Assembly (NCBI GenBank): GCA_028692275.1
Contig: JAQUXR010000009.1
Span: 19,437-83,436, forward strand
DNA length: 64,000 nucleotides
Origin: Frisingicoccus sp009929615
GTDB lineage: Bacteria; Bacillota; Clostridia; Lachnospirales; Lachnospiraceae
Direction of reading: 5' to 3'
In this document: piece by piece, positions 25,791 through 35,408 of the stretch
How positions within the stretch are numbered: the first letter of the stretch is position 1
Layout of the letters: every line of letters begins with the position of its first letter
Made by a program: the position numbers and the translations under genes
The notes under the pieces: generated by a model
The model's database searches: none
Told to the model about the DNA's origin: nothing
The model's input: the letters and a program-made list of their open reading frames with translations, nothing else

Positions 25791-27182
25791 ATGAAATTAG
25801 TAACAGTAAGAGAATTATACAGAAATCCTTCAGAATATGTAGAGAAAAACGTACAAATCGGGGGATGGGTACGGAATCTCAGAGATTCAAAGACCTTTGG
25901 ATTTCTTGTAATTAACGATGGAACAAGTTTCCAGACACTGCAGGTTGTTTTTGATGAAAAACTGGATAATTTCCAGGATATTTGTAAATTAAATGTTGGA
26001 GCGGCAGTGATTGTCGAAGGAAAACTGGTGGCAACACCGAAGGCAAAACAGCCTTTTGAAATTCAGGCGGAACAGGTGATGGTAGAAGGTGCATCTACAC
26101 CGGAATATCCGATTCAGCCAAAACGTCACAGCTTTGAATATCTGCGGACGATGACCCATCTGCGTCCAAGAACGAATACCTTCCAGGCTGTATTTCGTGT
26201 GCGTTCCCTGATTGCCTATGCTATTCACAAATTTTTCCAGGAACAGGACTTTGTCTATGTACACACTCCACTGATTACAGGAAGCGACTGTGAAGGTGCA
26301 GGCGAGATGTTCAGAGTGACGACACTGGACCCGGTGAATCCACCTTTAGATGAAGAGGGAAACATTGATTATTCCAAAGACTTCTTTGGAAAAGAGACGA
26401 ATTTAACGGTTAGCGGACAGCTGAATGGTGAAACCTTTGCCATGGCATTTCGTAATATTTATACGTTTGGTCCGACTTTCCGTGCAGAAAATTCCAATAC
26501 AACCCGACATGCGGCAGAGTTCTGGATGATTGAGCCGGAGATTGCCTTTGCAGATTTGCAGGATGATATGGAACTGGCTGAAGCGATGCTGAAGTATGTC
26601 ATTAATTATGTGCTGGAGAATGCTCCGGAAGAGATGGCATTTTTCAATCAGTTTGTGGATAAGGGCTTGGTTGACCGATTAAAACATGTGGCGGCTTCTG
26701 AATTTGGCCATGTGACTTATACAGAAGCTGTTGAACTTCTTAAAAAACATAATGATAAATTCGATTATAAAGTTGAATGGGGCTGTGATTTACAGACAGA
26801 GCATGAGCGCTATCTGACAGAGAAGATTTTCAAACGCCCGGTTTTTGTAACGGACTATCCGAAGGAAATAAAAGCTTTTTATATGAAGATGAATTCTGAT
26901 GGAAAGACAGTAGCTGCTATGGATTTACTTGTTCCGGGAATCGGCGAGATTATCGGAGGAAGTCAGCGTGAAGATGATTATGATATACTGACTGAGAGAA
27001 TGAGAGAACTTGGTCTTAAAGAAGAAGATTATGATTTTTATCTGGATTTACGCCGTTATGGCTCAGCACGCCACGCTGGATTTGGTCTGGGCTTTGAACG
27101 CTGCGTTATGTATCTGACGGGTATGTCCAACATCAGGGACGTTGTTCCATTCCCGAGAACCGTTAAAAACTGTGATATTTAA
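25791..27182 (+). CDS. asnS: asparaginyl-tRNA synthetase
   Basis: A 463-residue class IIb synthetase. An N-terminal OB-fold (residues about 15-105, IGGWVRNLRDSKTFGFLVINDG) is followed by the catalytic domain with motif 1 near YAIHKFFQEQDFVYVHTPLI, motif 2 FGPTFRAENSNTTRHAAEFWMIEPE, and motif 3 GFGLGFERCVMY. The lack of aspartate-specific insertions and the presence of the bacterial AsnRS layout favour AsnRS over AspRS. It charges tRNA-Asn. It has its own promoter and lies 23 bases before the LtaS-like gene, which may be co-transcribed. Confidence 0.95.
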   Translation: MKLVTVRELYRNPSEYVEKNVQIGGWVRNLRDSKTFGFLVINDGTSFQTLQVVFDEKLDNFQDICKLNVGAAVIVEGKLVATPKAKQPFEIQAEQVMVEGASTPEYPIQPKRHSFEYLRTMTHLRPRTNTFQAVFRVRSLIAYAIHKFFQEQDFVYVHTPLITGSDCEGAGEMFRVTTLDPVNPPLDEEGNIDYSKDFFGKETNLTVSGQLNGETFAMAFRNIYTFGPTFRAENSNTTRHAAEFWMIEPEIAFADLQDDMELAEAMLKYVINYVLENAPEEMAFFNQFVDKGLVDRLKHVAASEFGHVTYTEAVELLKKHNDKFDYKVEWGCDLQTEHERYLTEKIFKRPVFVTDYPKEIKAFYMKMNSDGKTVAAMDLLVPGIGEIIGGSQREDDYDILTERMRELGLKEEDYDFYLDLRRYGSARHAGFGLGFERCVMYLTGMSNIRDVVPFPRTVKNCDI

Positions 27183-27205
27183 TGACTTGAAGGGACGTTT
27201 AATTT

Positions 27206-29017
27206 ATGCTTGAAAAGAAAGGGCTTCCTAGAATCCCGAGTATTATTTTATGGGTCATTGCTCCGGCGATCAGCTTCTGGCTGCTGGAATCATTGACCCA
27301 TTCTGTTATAGAGGACATGGATTGGCCATTAATTTGTGCAAATTTAATATTTTATTATTTATTATATGGTATTCTATTATTAATATCAAAACGAAGCTGG
27401 GTGAGTATCAGCCTGGGAAGTCTTTTTGTGATGATTATCGGTTTGGTTGATTATTATGTGATACAGTTTCGTTCGGTACCTTTGTTTCCGTGGGATTTTT
27501 TATCTGTAAAGACGGCGATGAGTGTTTCCGGTAATTTTGAATATGATTTAGAGAAAGATACTCTTCAGATTCTTCTGGGGTTTTTAATAATGATTTTAAT
27601 CGGGTTATTTACCCGATGGAAGCTTAGTATAAAAAATGGGCAGTATCATTTGCTAGCCGTTTTAGGAGCGATGGTAAGTATTGTACTTTATTCGACTTCC
27701 ATACAGGCGGAGGCGGTACATAAGAAATTGGGATTTTATGATTACCTTTTTACACCAAATGCCTATTATCATATGAATGGCTTCGCGGCCAGTTTTATTT
27801 CAAATATGCAGTATTTGAAGGTTACAAAGCCGGGAAATTACAGTGCCAAAAGGGCTGAAGAGATGCTTGAATCTTATAAAAGGTACGAAAGGGGGCAGAC
27901 TGCAGAGACACTGCCCAATATTATCGTTATTATGAATGAAGCTTTTTCAGACCCATCGATTCTTGGCTCATTTCAGACAAATGTAGACTACATGCCTTTT
28001 ATACACTCGCTGAAGGAGAATACGGTAAAGGGAAATCTTTTTGTTTCTGTTAAAGGTGGCAATACGGCGAATACGGAATATGAGTTTTTAACAGGTGCAT
28101 CTATGGCTTTTTTACCGATGGGTTCGGTGCCTTACCAGCAGTATATCCGCTCTCATATTCCAACCATGGTGAGTGAGCTTAGAATTATGGGTTACGAAAC
28201 CTTTTCCATCCACCCATACCGGGCAAATGGATGGAACCGCAAAAAGGTCTATGAATATTTTGGATTTGAAAAGAGTTATTTCAAAGAAAGTTTCACAGAG
28301 GCACCGATACTTCGTGAATATACAACAGATTTGGCAACCTACCAGAAGGTTATTGATATTTATAATGCGAAACCGGAAGGCCAGCCAATGTTTGTATTTG
28401 ATGTGACGATGCAGAATCACAGCAGCTACTCAAAGGATTACGAAAATTTTGTACCGGATGTGGAAGTTGAAGGTACGCAAAAGGATGAACTCCTGGAAAA
28501 ATATTTGTCACTGATTAAGGTTTCGGATGAGGCTCTGCAGAAACTGGTTGAGTATTTCGCAGAAGTCGATGAACCTACAGTGATTCTTATGTTTGGGGAC
28601 CATCAGCCGGCAGATTGGGTGGTAGAACCTGTATATGAGATAAATGATATGGATTCCTCGGCACTGACATTGGAAGAGGAACAGAAACGCTATGAAGTTC
28701 CTTTTGTTCTGTGGGCAAATTACGATATTGAGGAAGAATATGTGGAGGCCATCAGCGCGAACTATCTGAGCAGCCTGTGCCTTGAAAAGGCCGGGGTTCC
28801 TACCAGTCCGTGGCAGAATTATCTAAGCGCTTTACATGAGGAATATCCGGTTGTTACAGCGAATATTTTTGTGGATGACAAGGGACTCTATTATGGTTCC
28901 AATGTAATGGACACTATGGCAGAGGAATTGAATGATTATAACAGATTAAACTATTACTATTTATTTGAGTCGAATCACTGGGAGAATGAGTTATTCAGGG
29001 CCTTGGTGTATCCGTAA
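27206..29017 (+). CDS. LTA synthase family sulfatase-fold membrane protein
   Basis: A 603-residue protein with about five membrane segments in the first 190 residues and a C-terminal extracytoplasmic sulfatase-like domain. Metal-site signatures include IVIMNEAFSD (Glu ligand), GGNTANTEYEFLTGAS (probable Thr nucleophile), VTMQNHSSY and FGDHQPAD. LtaS enzymes transfer glycerol phosphate from phosphatidylglycerol to lipoteichoic acid; relatives modify glycans with glycerol phosphate. Which reaction applies here is not determined. The start has only a moderate ribosome site (agggacg). It sits between asnS and the YhaO/YhaN pair. Confidence 0.85.
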   Translation: MLEKKGLPRIPSIILWVIAPAISFWLLESLTHSVIEDMDWPLICANLIFYYLLYGILLLISKRSWVSISLGSLFVMIIGLVDYYVIQFRSVPLFPWDFLSVKTAMSVSGNFEYDLEKDTLQILLGFLIMILIGLFTRWKLSIKNGQYHLLAVLGAMVSIVLYSTSIQAEAVHKKLGFYDYLFTPNAYYHMNGFAASFISNMQYLKVTKPGNYSAKRAEEMLESYKRYERGQTAETLPNIIVIMNEAFSDPSILGSFQTNVDYMPFIHSLKENTVKGNLFVSVKGGNTANTEYEFLTGASMAFLPMGSVPYQQYIRSHIPTMVSELRIMGYETFSIHPYRANGWNRKKVYEYFGFEKSYFKESFTEAPILREYTTDLATYQKVIDIYNAKPEGQPMFVFDVTMQNHSSYSKDYENFVPDVEVEGTQKDELLEKYLSLIKVSDEALQKLVEYFAEVDEPTVILMFGDHQPADWVVEPVYEINDMDSSALTLEEEQKRYEVPFVLWANYDIEEEYVEAISANYLSSLCLEKAGVPTSPWQNYLSALHEEYPVVTANIFVDDKGLYYGSNVMDTMAEELNDYNRLNYYYLFESNHWENELFRALVYP

Positions 29018-29040
29018 AGAGAAGAGAAAGGGGTGAAAGA

Positions 29041-30105
29041 ATGAGGTTTATTCATGTGGCAGATATCCATCTGGGGGCGGTGCCTGACCGGGGAAAAGCC
29101 TGGGCAGGAAAGCGGTCTGAGGAAATCGAAGAGACATTTTATCATCTGATTCAGGAAGCGGGAAAACAAGGGGTTGACCTGATTCTTATTGCCGGAGACA
29201 TTTTTCACCGGCCGCCTCTCAAACGGGAATTAAAAGAGTTAAATTACAGGCTGGAATCGATTCAGCCAACCCAGGTGGTTATGATGGCCGGAAATCATGA
29301 TTACATGGGTGAGGGGTCAAATTACCGGGGATTTCACTGGGCGGAGAATGTTCATTTCTTTCAGAAAGAACAGCTGGATTCCTTTTATCTGGAATCCCTC
29401 CATACCTGGATATATGGGTTGAGCTATGAGCACCGGGAAATTAAGACACCCCTGTATCAGCGGGTTATCCCATTGGATAAGCCGGGATATCACATTTTGC
29501 TTGCCCATGGCGGCGATGAAAAGCATATTCCTATACAGAAAAAGGAACTCATATCCGCAGGATTTGATTATGTTGCTTTGGGTCATATTCATAAACCGGA
29601 GATTTTTGATAATAAGATGGCATATGCGGGAGCACTGGAGCCGATTGACCGTCTGGATATCGGCGAGCATGGATATGTTTATGGCGAAATCAACGATAAG
29701 GGGACACGAATTCAATTTTGTCCAGCCGCCTGCCGGGAGTACAAAAATCTGATTCTGGAATCAGACACGGATATGACCGGTGGAGAGATGGAAGAATGGC
29801 TCAGTCAGCAGATCGAAATCGAAGGAAAACAGCATATATATAATGTCCTGTTAAAGGGCTACAGGGATGCAGACATTGTCTATGACACTGAGAAAATGCT
29901 GCGGTTGGGAAAGATAGCGGCCATTAAGGATGAGACGCTGCCCTGGTTTGATTTTGAACGTCTCTATAACGAGAACGCCGATAATCTTATCGGTATGTTT
30001 ATTAAAAAAGTGTATCAGATGCCGATGGATGAGGCACGGCGAACCCGTATTTTAAGCTATGGTCTTCAGGCCATGTATCATGGAAGGGACGTGGGTGAAG
30101 GATGA
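29041..30105 (+). CDS. SbcD/YhaO-like DNA repair exonuclease subunit
   Basis: A 354-residue protein with an N-terminal Mre11/SbcD-type metallophosphoesterase: VADIHLGAVPD (residues 5-15), GDIFHRPP, AGNHDYMG, HGGDEKH and LGHIHKPE. The C-terminal part would be the DNA-binding/capping region. It pairs with the overlapping AAA protein, as YhaO with YhaN in Bacillus and SbcD with SbcC, to process DNA ends. The start follows AAAGGGGTG. Its stop overlaps the next start by four bases. Confidence 0.87.
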   Translation: MRFIHVADIHLGAVPDRGKAWAGKRSEEIEETFYHLIQEAGKQGVDLILIAGDIFHRPPLKRELKELNYRLESIQPTQVVMMAGNHDYMGEGSNYRGFHWAENVHFFQKEQLDSFYLESLHTWIYGLSYEHREIKTPLYQRVIPLDKPGYHILLAHGGDEKHIPIQKKELISAGFDYVALGHIHKPEIFDNKMAYAGALEPIDRLDIGEHGYVYGEINDKGTRIQFCPAACREYKNLILESDTDMTGGEMEEWLSQQIEIEGKQHIYNVLLKGYRDADIVYDTEKMLRLGKIAAIKDETLPWFDFERLYNENADNLIGMFIKKVYQMPMDEARRTRILSYGLQAMYHGRDVGEG

Positions 30106-32030
30106 TTATCGAAACTTTGAATATGACTCATTTTGGCCGCTTCCATCAACAGCAGCTGCATTTAATGCCGGGAATAAATGTTGTTTATGGCGAAAATGAA
30201 GCTGGGAAGACAACGATTCATCAGTTTATTCAGGCCATGCTTTTTGGGGTGGAGAGACTTCGTGGAAGAGCTTCAAAAAAGGACGAGTATTCCAGATTTC
30301 AGCCTTGGGAGCAGGGCAGAAATTATGAGGGCTCAATCGTTATAGAACATGGAGGAGAATCTTACCGTATTGTCCGGAATTTTTATAAAGAAGATGAATA
30401 TTTCAGGGTAGAACAGTTAAGCACAGGGAAAGACATTCTTCTTCCCGGAGAGCAGCTGGACGGACTCATTCCCGGACTGACCCGGGCAAATTTCAAGAAT
30501 GGCCTCAGTATTGGGCAGATGGGAAGTGTTATTGATGCCCGGTTTGGCCTTTCGCTTCAGGCCTATATGGCCAATATCAAGCGAACTAAAAGCCAGGAAG
30601 TTGATATCGGGCGGACATTGGATTACCTTAGAAAAGAACGGAAAATTCAAATAGATAAAAGCCCGGAAAAAAGACTCCAGGAACTGGAAGAGCAGATTGG
30701 TCAGTTACAAGTATCCGAGGGAGAACGGGAAAAGCTCTATGAAGATATCCGAACCCAGCAGGAAACCCTATCTGAAATTCGGCGAAGCCAGCAGGCGGAG
30801 CGAAGTGCAGGGCGTGAGAACCGGATAAAAGAGCAGAAAGAGCGGATGGAAGCAATTCGCCTGATTGAAGAAAATAATTATATTGCATCTCAGTATCAGC
30901 AGAAAAAGGAAGCGTATGAGAATATGAAGCGGCAGAGCCTGGAGGAGGATTTTGATTCCCTGAAAGCTCAGTGGGATGAAGCAAATGAGGCCTATGATGA
31001 TTTGTCCGATAGATACGAACAACTGATGGGGCGCAATCTGGCTATTCTTTTTTCGGTCATGATGTTCGGTTTGATTCCGGTCATTGCTGTATTTTTCTTA
31101 AGAAGCGGTGTAGGGATTCGTATAGGTATGGTATTATTTCTTGTTTTTTTATTAATGGGAACAGCCTTTATTTTGCAGAGTGGAAAGCGGCGAATGGGGC
31201 GGAAGGTCAGCGCCAGCAGGAAAGAACTGGAAGATATTCAGACATTGATGGAAGGTCAGATGTTTGGGAGGAGCAGCCGCGGCGTTTTGAAACAGATGAA
31301 AGAGGAACTGAAGGCATTGCGGCAGCAGTATGAACAACTTCAGGAACCTTTAAAACCTTACATAGAAAAATATGGTGAAAACATTTCTCTGGATATGGAA
31401 GAAGATGACCAGGAGCGGGAGATGGAGGCACTAAGGGAGCGGGAACAGAATCTGACAAAATCTTTAGAACGCCTTCTTGTCCAAAAAGAAGCTCTGGATC
31501 AGCGCGAAGGGGAACGGAGTGTTTTAGAGAATGAATACGAAGAACTTTCAAAAGTCATTGGTGATGACAGGGAAGAAGCGGGTATTATTGACGAGTGTAT
31601 GGAGATTATTCAAAATTTATCCGAAGAAATACACTCGGATTTTGGACCGGCACTGAATCAGGAGGTTTCCAGAATTATGTGGGAGCTGACCGGTGGAAAA
31701 TATGAGCGGGTCGTTGTGGATAACCAATTAAATCTGAAGGTGGATACGGGGACAAGTTTTGCAGATGCGGAACAGCTCAGCACAGGTACACGGGAACAGC
31801 TGTATCTGGCTCTTAGACTGGCTATGGTCAAATTACTTTTTCCGGAAGAAAATATGCCGATTATTCTTGATGACAGCTTTGTCTTTTATGATGACCGCAG
31901 GCTGAATCGGACCCTGGCATGGCTGGCTCAGCAGAATTTCCCACAGATTATTTTGTTCACGTGCCAGCACCGGGAAATGGAAGGGTTAGATAGACTTGGC
32001 ATTAATTACACACCAATTTACTTGAAGTAG
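30102..32030 (+). CDS. YhaN/SbcC-like AAA ATPase with membrane hairpin
   Basis: A 642-residue Rad50-like ATPase. Walker A is YGENEAGKTT (about residues 30-39), long coiled coils span about 190-310 and 380-510, the signature LSTGTREQLYLALRL and Walker B IILDDSF come near residues 562-595. Between the coils are two adjacent membrane segments (about residues 311-352), replacing the hinge/zinc hook, as known for YhaN; this suggests the complex is membrane-tethered. It is translationally coupled with the SbcD/YhaO-like nuclease. Walker B has Asp-Asp where canonical ABC ATPases have Asp-Glu. Confidence 0.85.
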   Translation: MIIETLNMTHFGRFHQQQLHLMPGINVVYGENEAGKTTIHQFIQAMLFGVERLRGRASKKDEYSRFQPWEQGRNYEGSIVIEHGGESYRIVRNFYKEDEYFRVEQLSTGKDILLPGEQLDGLIPGLTRANFKNGLSIGQMGSVIDARFGLSLQAYMANIKRTKSQEVDIGRTLDYLRKERKIQIDKSPEKRLQELEEQIGQLQVSEGEREKLYEDIRTQQETLSEIRRSQQAERSAGRENRIKEQKERMEAIRLIEENNYIASQYQQKKEAYENMKRQSLEEDFDSLKAQWDEANEAYDDLSDRYEQLMGRNLAILFSVMMFGLIPVIAVFFLRSGVGIRIGMVLFLVFLLMGTAFILQSGKRRMGRKVSASRKELEDIQTLMEGQMFGRSSRGVLKQMKEELKALRQQYEQLQEPLKPYIEKYGENISLDMEEDDQEREMEALREREQNLTKSLERLLVQKEALDQREGERSVLENEYEELSKVIGDDREEAGIIDECMEIIQNLSEEIHSDFGPALNQEVSRIMWELTGGKYERVVVDNQLNLKVDTGTSFADAEQLSTGTREQLYLALRLAMVKLLFPEENMPIILDDSFVFYDDRRLNRTLAWLAQQNFPQIILFTCQHREMEGLDRLGINYTPIYLK

Positions 32031-32043
32031 GAGGATATGAGAG

Positions 32044-32955
32044 ATGGTTTATTTATTAGGCGACCAAATGGTTGAAGCCAGTGAAGAGGATGTACTCCGG
32101 AATAAACAGCCGGCAGTCTTCGTTGTTTCAGAAGCAGAATGCCCGGAACTTCTGAAAAAGATGGGCATTCATTTTAGTGGGACTTTAAATCTGAATTCAA
32201 TATATTATAATAAACTGGAAACTCACAGGGATTATTTGTTTGCAACGCTGCATATTCCGGAGCGTGAGGATATCCTTGGAAAGAAACATCGCATGTATGT
32301 CTTTATTAATAAAGATTTTCTTGTTCTCGTCGGCAATTCAAAATATACAGAAGAGATTGTTCCGGGGCTGTTAGCAGATGACCTGGTTCAGGGTGAGAAT
32401 AAAGTCCGCTTTCTTTACAATTTTGGCATTGAGGTAATGCGGGGTGACGCCATTCACTTAGAGGAATATGAAAAGAAGATTATGAAGCTGGAAGATACTG
32501 TCGGGGATATGACACTTCAGGAACTGCATTCAAAACTGCATCCGATGCGCAGAGAACTTCAGACCCTGAGGAGTTATTATGAACAGATGTCGGATGTATG
32601 TGATGAATTAGAAGAGGATAAGAACAGCTTTTTTGATGCAGACTATACAAAGTATTTCCGTGTATTGTCCGGGCGTTTTGAACGGCTTCGGGGCCGCTGC
32701 TCAGATTTACTCGAATATGCAAAAGAGGTTAAGGATGCCTATCAGGCGGAATGCGATGGACGACAAAATAATAATATGGCTTTTTTGACCGTTGTTTCTA
32801 CAATCTTCCTGCCGCTGACTTTGATTACAGGATGGTACGGTATGAACTTTCAGAATATGCCGGAATTACAGAGTGGTTATCCGGTAGTCATTATTCTGAG
32901 CCTGGTAGTTATTATGATTTGTATTTACATATTTAAAAAGAAGAAGATGTTTTAA
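32044..32955 (+). CDS. CorA-family divalent cation transporter
   Basis: A 303-residue CorA-like protein: an N-terminal cytoplasmic alpha/beta domain, a long helix (about residues 140-240) and two C-terminal membrane segments separated by the YGMNF selectivity motif (GMN present), ending in the basic KKKKMF. It should form a pentamer importing magnesium or another divalent metal. GGAGG-type purines precede the start. It is the last gene of a same-strand run beginning at asnS and ends at a very strong terminator. Confidence 0.87.
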   Translation: MVYLLGDQMVEASEEDVLRNKQPAVFVVSEAECPELLKKMGIHFSGTLNLNSIYYNKLETHRDYLFATLHIPEREDILGKKHRMYVFINKDFLVLVGNSKYTEEIVPGLLADDLVQGENKVRFLYNFGIEVMRGDAIHLEEYEKKIMKLEDTVGDMTLQELHSKLHPMRRELQTLRSYYEQMSDVCDELEEDKNSFFDADYTKYFRVLSGRFERLRGRCSDLLEYAKEVKDAYQAECDGRQNNNMAFLTVVSTIFLPLTLITGWYGMNFQNMPELQSGYPVVIILSLVVIMICIYIFKKKKMF

Positions 32956-32957
32956 AA

Positions 32958-33025
32958 TTACATGCAAAAAAGGCCTCCGGAATCTGTCGTATAAAAACAG
33001 ATTCCGGAGGCCTTTTTGCATGTAA
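32958..33025. terminator. very long bidirectional terminator
   Basis: Near-perfect 28-29-base arms (32958-32986 and 32998-33025) with one bulge form a long hairpin with A and T runs inside, between the convergent corA-like gene and prs. Confidence 0.95.
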
Positions 33026-33040
33026 TAGCAATGACTTAAA

Positions 33041-34216
33041 TTATTTAGCGTTATAAGCCTTTAATAACTTGTGGATTCTATCATAAGGATCAAGTAAATC
33101 ACTGATAGAATGGTCATGATTCAAAGAATCAATGAGAAGTGCTACATATTTACTCATATCAACATTCACATAGTAAGGTCTCGCCAGTAATTCAGGTGGC
33201 TGATAGATACAGTTTGTGGTTAAGATTTTGCTGATAAGACCCTGTTCGTAAGCTTCATCAAAAGCCTGCATACCATTGGTGAAAAGACCGAAGGTAGAAG
33301 CAATGAATACACGTTTTGCTTTACGTTTTTTCAGTTCTTTTGCTGTATCCAGCATACTTTCGCCGGAAGAAATCATATCATCGATGATAACAACATCTTT
33401 GCCTTCAACGGAACTTCCGAGGAATTCATGAGCAACGATTGGGTTACGGCCATTGACAACAGTAGTATAGTCACGGCGTTTGTAGAACATACCCATATCA
33501 ATACCAAGAACATTGGCATAATATACGGCACGAGTCATGGCACCTTCATCAGGGCTGATAATCATCATATGATCACTATCTACAGTAAGGTCATCAACTG
33601 CACGGAAAAGAGCTTTGATGAACTGATAGTTTGGCTGAACGCTTTCAAATCCACTAAGTGGTGTAGCGTTCTGAACACGAGGGTCATGAGCATCAAATGT
33701 AATGATATTATCTACGCCCATATTCTTCAGTTCCTGAAGAGCTAATGCACAGTCCAGAGATTCACGGGCTGTACGCTTATGCTGACGGCTTTCATAAAGG
33801 AAAGGCATAATAACGTTAATGCGGCGTGCTTTACCGGCAGCAGCAGCGATAATACGTTTTAAGTCTGAATAATGGTCATCTGGGGACATGCGGTTTTCGT
33901 GTCCGCATAATTTGTATTTAATGTTGTAGTTTGTGACATCAACGATTAAGTATAAATCCTTACCGCGGATAGATTCGTTAATTGTACCCTTGGCTTCTCC
34001 AGAGCCGAAGCGGGAACATTTAGAATTGATAAGGTAAGTATCCTGTTTGTAATCTGCTAAAAGAAAATTTCCGTTGTCTCCGCCGTGTCTTTCGTGACGC
34101 CAGGAAACAATCAGTTCATTAACTTTTTGTCCAAGTTCCCAGCTGCTTTCAAGGGGAATAATTCCCAATGGGCCTACAGGGATAGTTTCTTCGAAATCGA
34201 TGTTGAGCTGACTCAT
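33041..34216 (-). CDS. prs: ribose-phosphate pyrophosphokinase, long form
   Basis: A 391-residue PRPP synthetase, longer than the usual 310-320 residues because of an extended N-terminus and internal changes. The PRPP-binding loop VVIIDDMISSGESM, the FDAHDPRVQN region and the catalytic-loop area SRQHKRTARESL are visible. It makes PRPP from ribose 5-phosphate and ATP, feeding purines, pyrimidines (including upp salvage in this window), histidine and NAD. ATG 34216 has GGAGG upstream. A good promoter lies about 80 bases before the start. The long form is common in Lachnospiraceae to my knowledge. Confidence 0.88.
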   Translation of the reverse strand: MSQLNIDFEETIPVGPLGIIPLESSWELGQKVNELIVSWRHERHGGDNGNFLLADYKQDTYLINSKCSRFGSGEAKGTINESIRGKDLYLIVDVTNYNIKYKLCGHENRMSPDDHYSDLKRIIAAAAGKARRINVIMPFLYESRQHKRTARESLDCALALQELKNMGVDNIITFDAHDPRVQNATPLSGFESVQPNYQFIKALFRAVDDLTVDSDHMMIISPDEGAMTRAVYYANVLGIDMGMFYKRRDYTTVVNGRNPIVAHEFLGSSVEGKDVVIIDDMISSGESMLDTAKELKKRKAKRVFIASTFGLFTNGMQAFDEAYEQGLISKILTTNCIYQPPELLARPYYVNVDMSKYVALLIDSLNHDHSISDLLDPYDRIHKLLKAYNAK

Positions 34217-34295
34217 GATTTACCTCCGTACATTGTGTGGTGTTGTGGTTTATATTTTTTAAACTTCTGTAAAAGAAATTTTACATTCAATCAAA

Positions 34296-34325
34296 CATTA
34301 TGAACTATCTAATACTTTTTTGTCA
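34296..34325 (-). promoter_or_regulatory. sigma-70-type promoter of prs
   Basis: On the minus strand TTGACA (34325-34320) and CATAAT (34301-34296) are separated by 18 bases, leaving an approximately 75-base leader before ATG 34216. Confidence 0.65.
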
Positions 34326-34371
34326 AGATTTTTGACGAAAGTTGTCAGATAGTGTTGAATTTTGTACATTA

Positions 34372-35382
34372 TCAGTCCTTGGAGCAGGCTTTTTTGACGC
34401 GGATATCCTCACCTAAAATGAGGAGAATATCATAATAGCTGACAATTCGTGAGAAGATACGTTCGCTGTAAATGTCCTGAATACCTTCCAGTGGAAGATT
34501 TGTGGAAATAATTGTTGATTTTCCATATTGCTGTCGATGGTTCAGACAGAGAAAAAGCTGGGAAACAGTAAAATTATTTACCATCTCTGTTCCTAAATCA
34601 TCAATGATTAAAGCGTCACAGTTCATGACAGAATCAAAAAAAGTATCCTCGTAAAAAGATTCTTCACTGTCATTATTGTTCCCAAAAGTATGCTTTTCAA
34701 AAGCCTCAATTAATTCAAAAGCCGTAAGGTAAAGGACCGAACGGGATTTCTTTAAAAGTTCATTAGCAATACAGTGGGTGAGAAAACTTTTGCCGACACC
34801 TGTTTCGCCATAGATAAATAAATTAGTAAACTGAGTATCGAAGTTTTCAATATATGTATGGCATCTTGCGGCAATCGTCCGCATGTTCTCCGCTGGGCTG
34901 ATGCCAAAGCGGGAATCCGGTATTTCGGAATAATAGCCAAGATTAAAGGTATCGAAATTTTCTTTTTCAAGAATTGGAACGATATTGGACTGATCGTAGA
35001 TTCTGCGTGCCGCTGCTTTGCGGAAACACTGACATAAATCGTTTCCATCAAAACCGGTGTCCTTACAAATCGGACAGATATGCTTGATATCTAAATAGTC
35101 GGATGGGTACCCGGCCTCACAGAGAAGTGCCTGTTGGCGTGCTTTCAATGTTCCAATATGAGAGTGAAGATTCTCTGAGGCATCTGCCTCTGGTTTCTGG
35201 GTACTAAGAATACGTTCACGGGCTGACTTGGCACAGAGGGAAACGATTTCCTGTTCGAGTTTTCCGTATTCAGGTATTTTTTCAAGAACTTCCTGGGTCC
35301 GCAAATCCTGCTGGTGCTTTTCGTCGGCCTGAAGACGGTCGTAGTCACGCATAACAGATTGATAAAGTGAGTTGTTTAACAT
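34372..35382 (-). CDS. DnaI/DnaC-like helicase loader ATPase
   Basis: A 336-residue AAA+ protein. The N-terminal third is helical and contains CPICKDTGFDGNDLCQC, a probable zinc site as in DnaI; the ATPase part has Walker A YGETGVGKS (near residue 192), Walker B ALIIDDLG and the sensor segment STNL. It should load the replicative helicase during initiation or restart. GAGGAGG precedes the ATG. It follows the DnaD-like gene by 26 bases, forming a primosome operon. Confidence 0.87.
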   Translation of the reverse strand: MLNNSLYQSVMRDYDRLQADEKHQQDLRTQEVLEKIPEYGKLEQEIVSLCAKSARERILSTQKPEADASENLHSHIGTLKARQQALLCEAGYPSDYLDIKHICPICKDTGFDGNDLCQCFRKAAARRIYDQSNIVPILEKENFDTFNLGYYSEIPDSRFGISPAENMRTIAARCHTYIENFDTQFTNLFIYGETGVGKSFLTHCIANELLKKSRSVLYLTAFELIEAFEKHTFGNNNDSEESFYEDTFFDSVMNCDALIIDDLGTEMVNNFTVSQLFLCLNHRQQYGKSTIISTNLPLEGIQDIYSERIFSRIVSYYDILLILGEDIRVKKACSKD

Positions 35383-35408
35383 GGAAATACAGCCTCCTCA
35401 GCCTTAGT

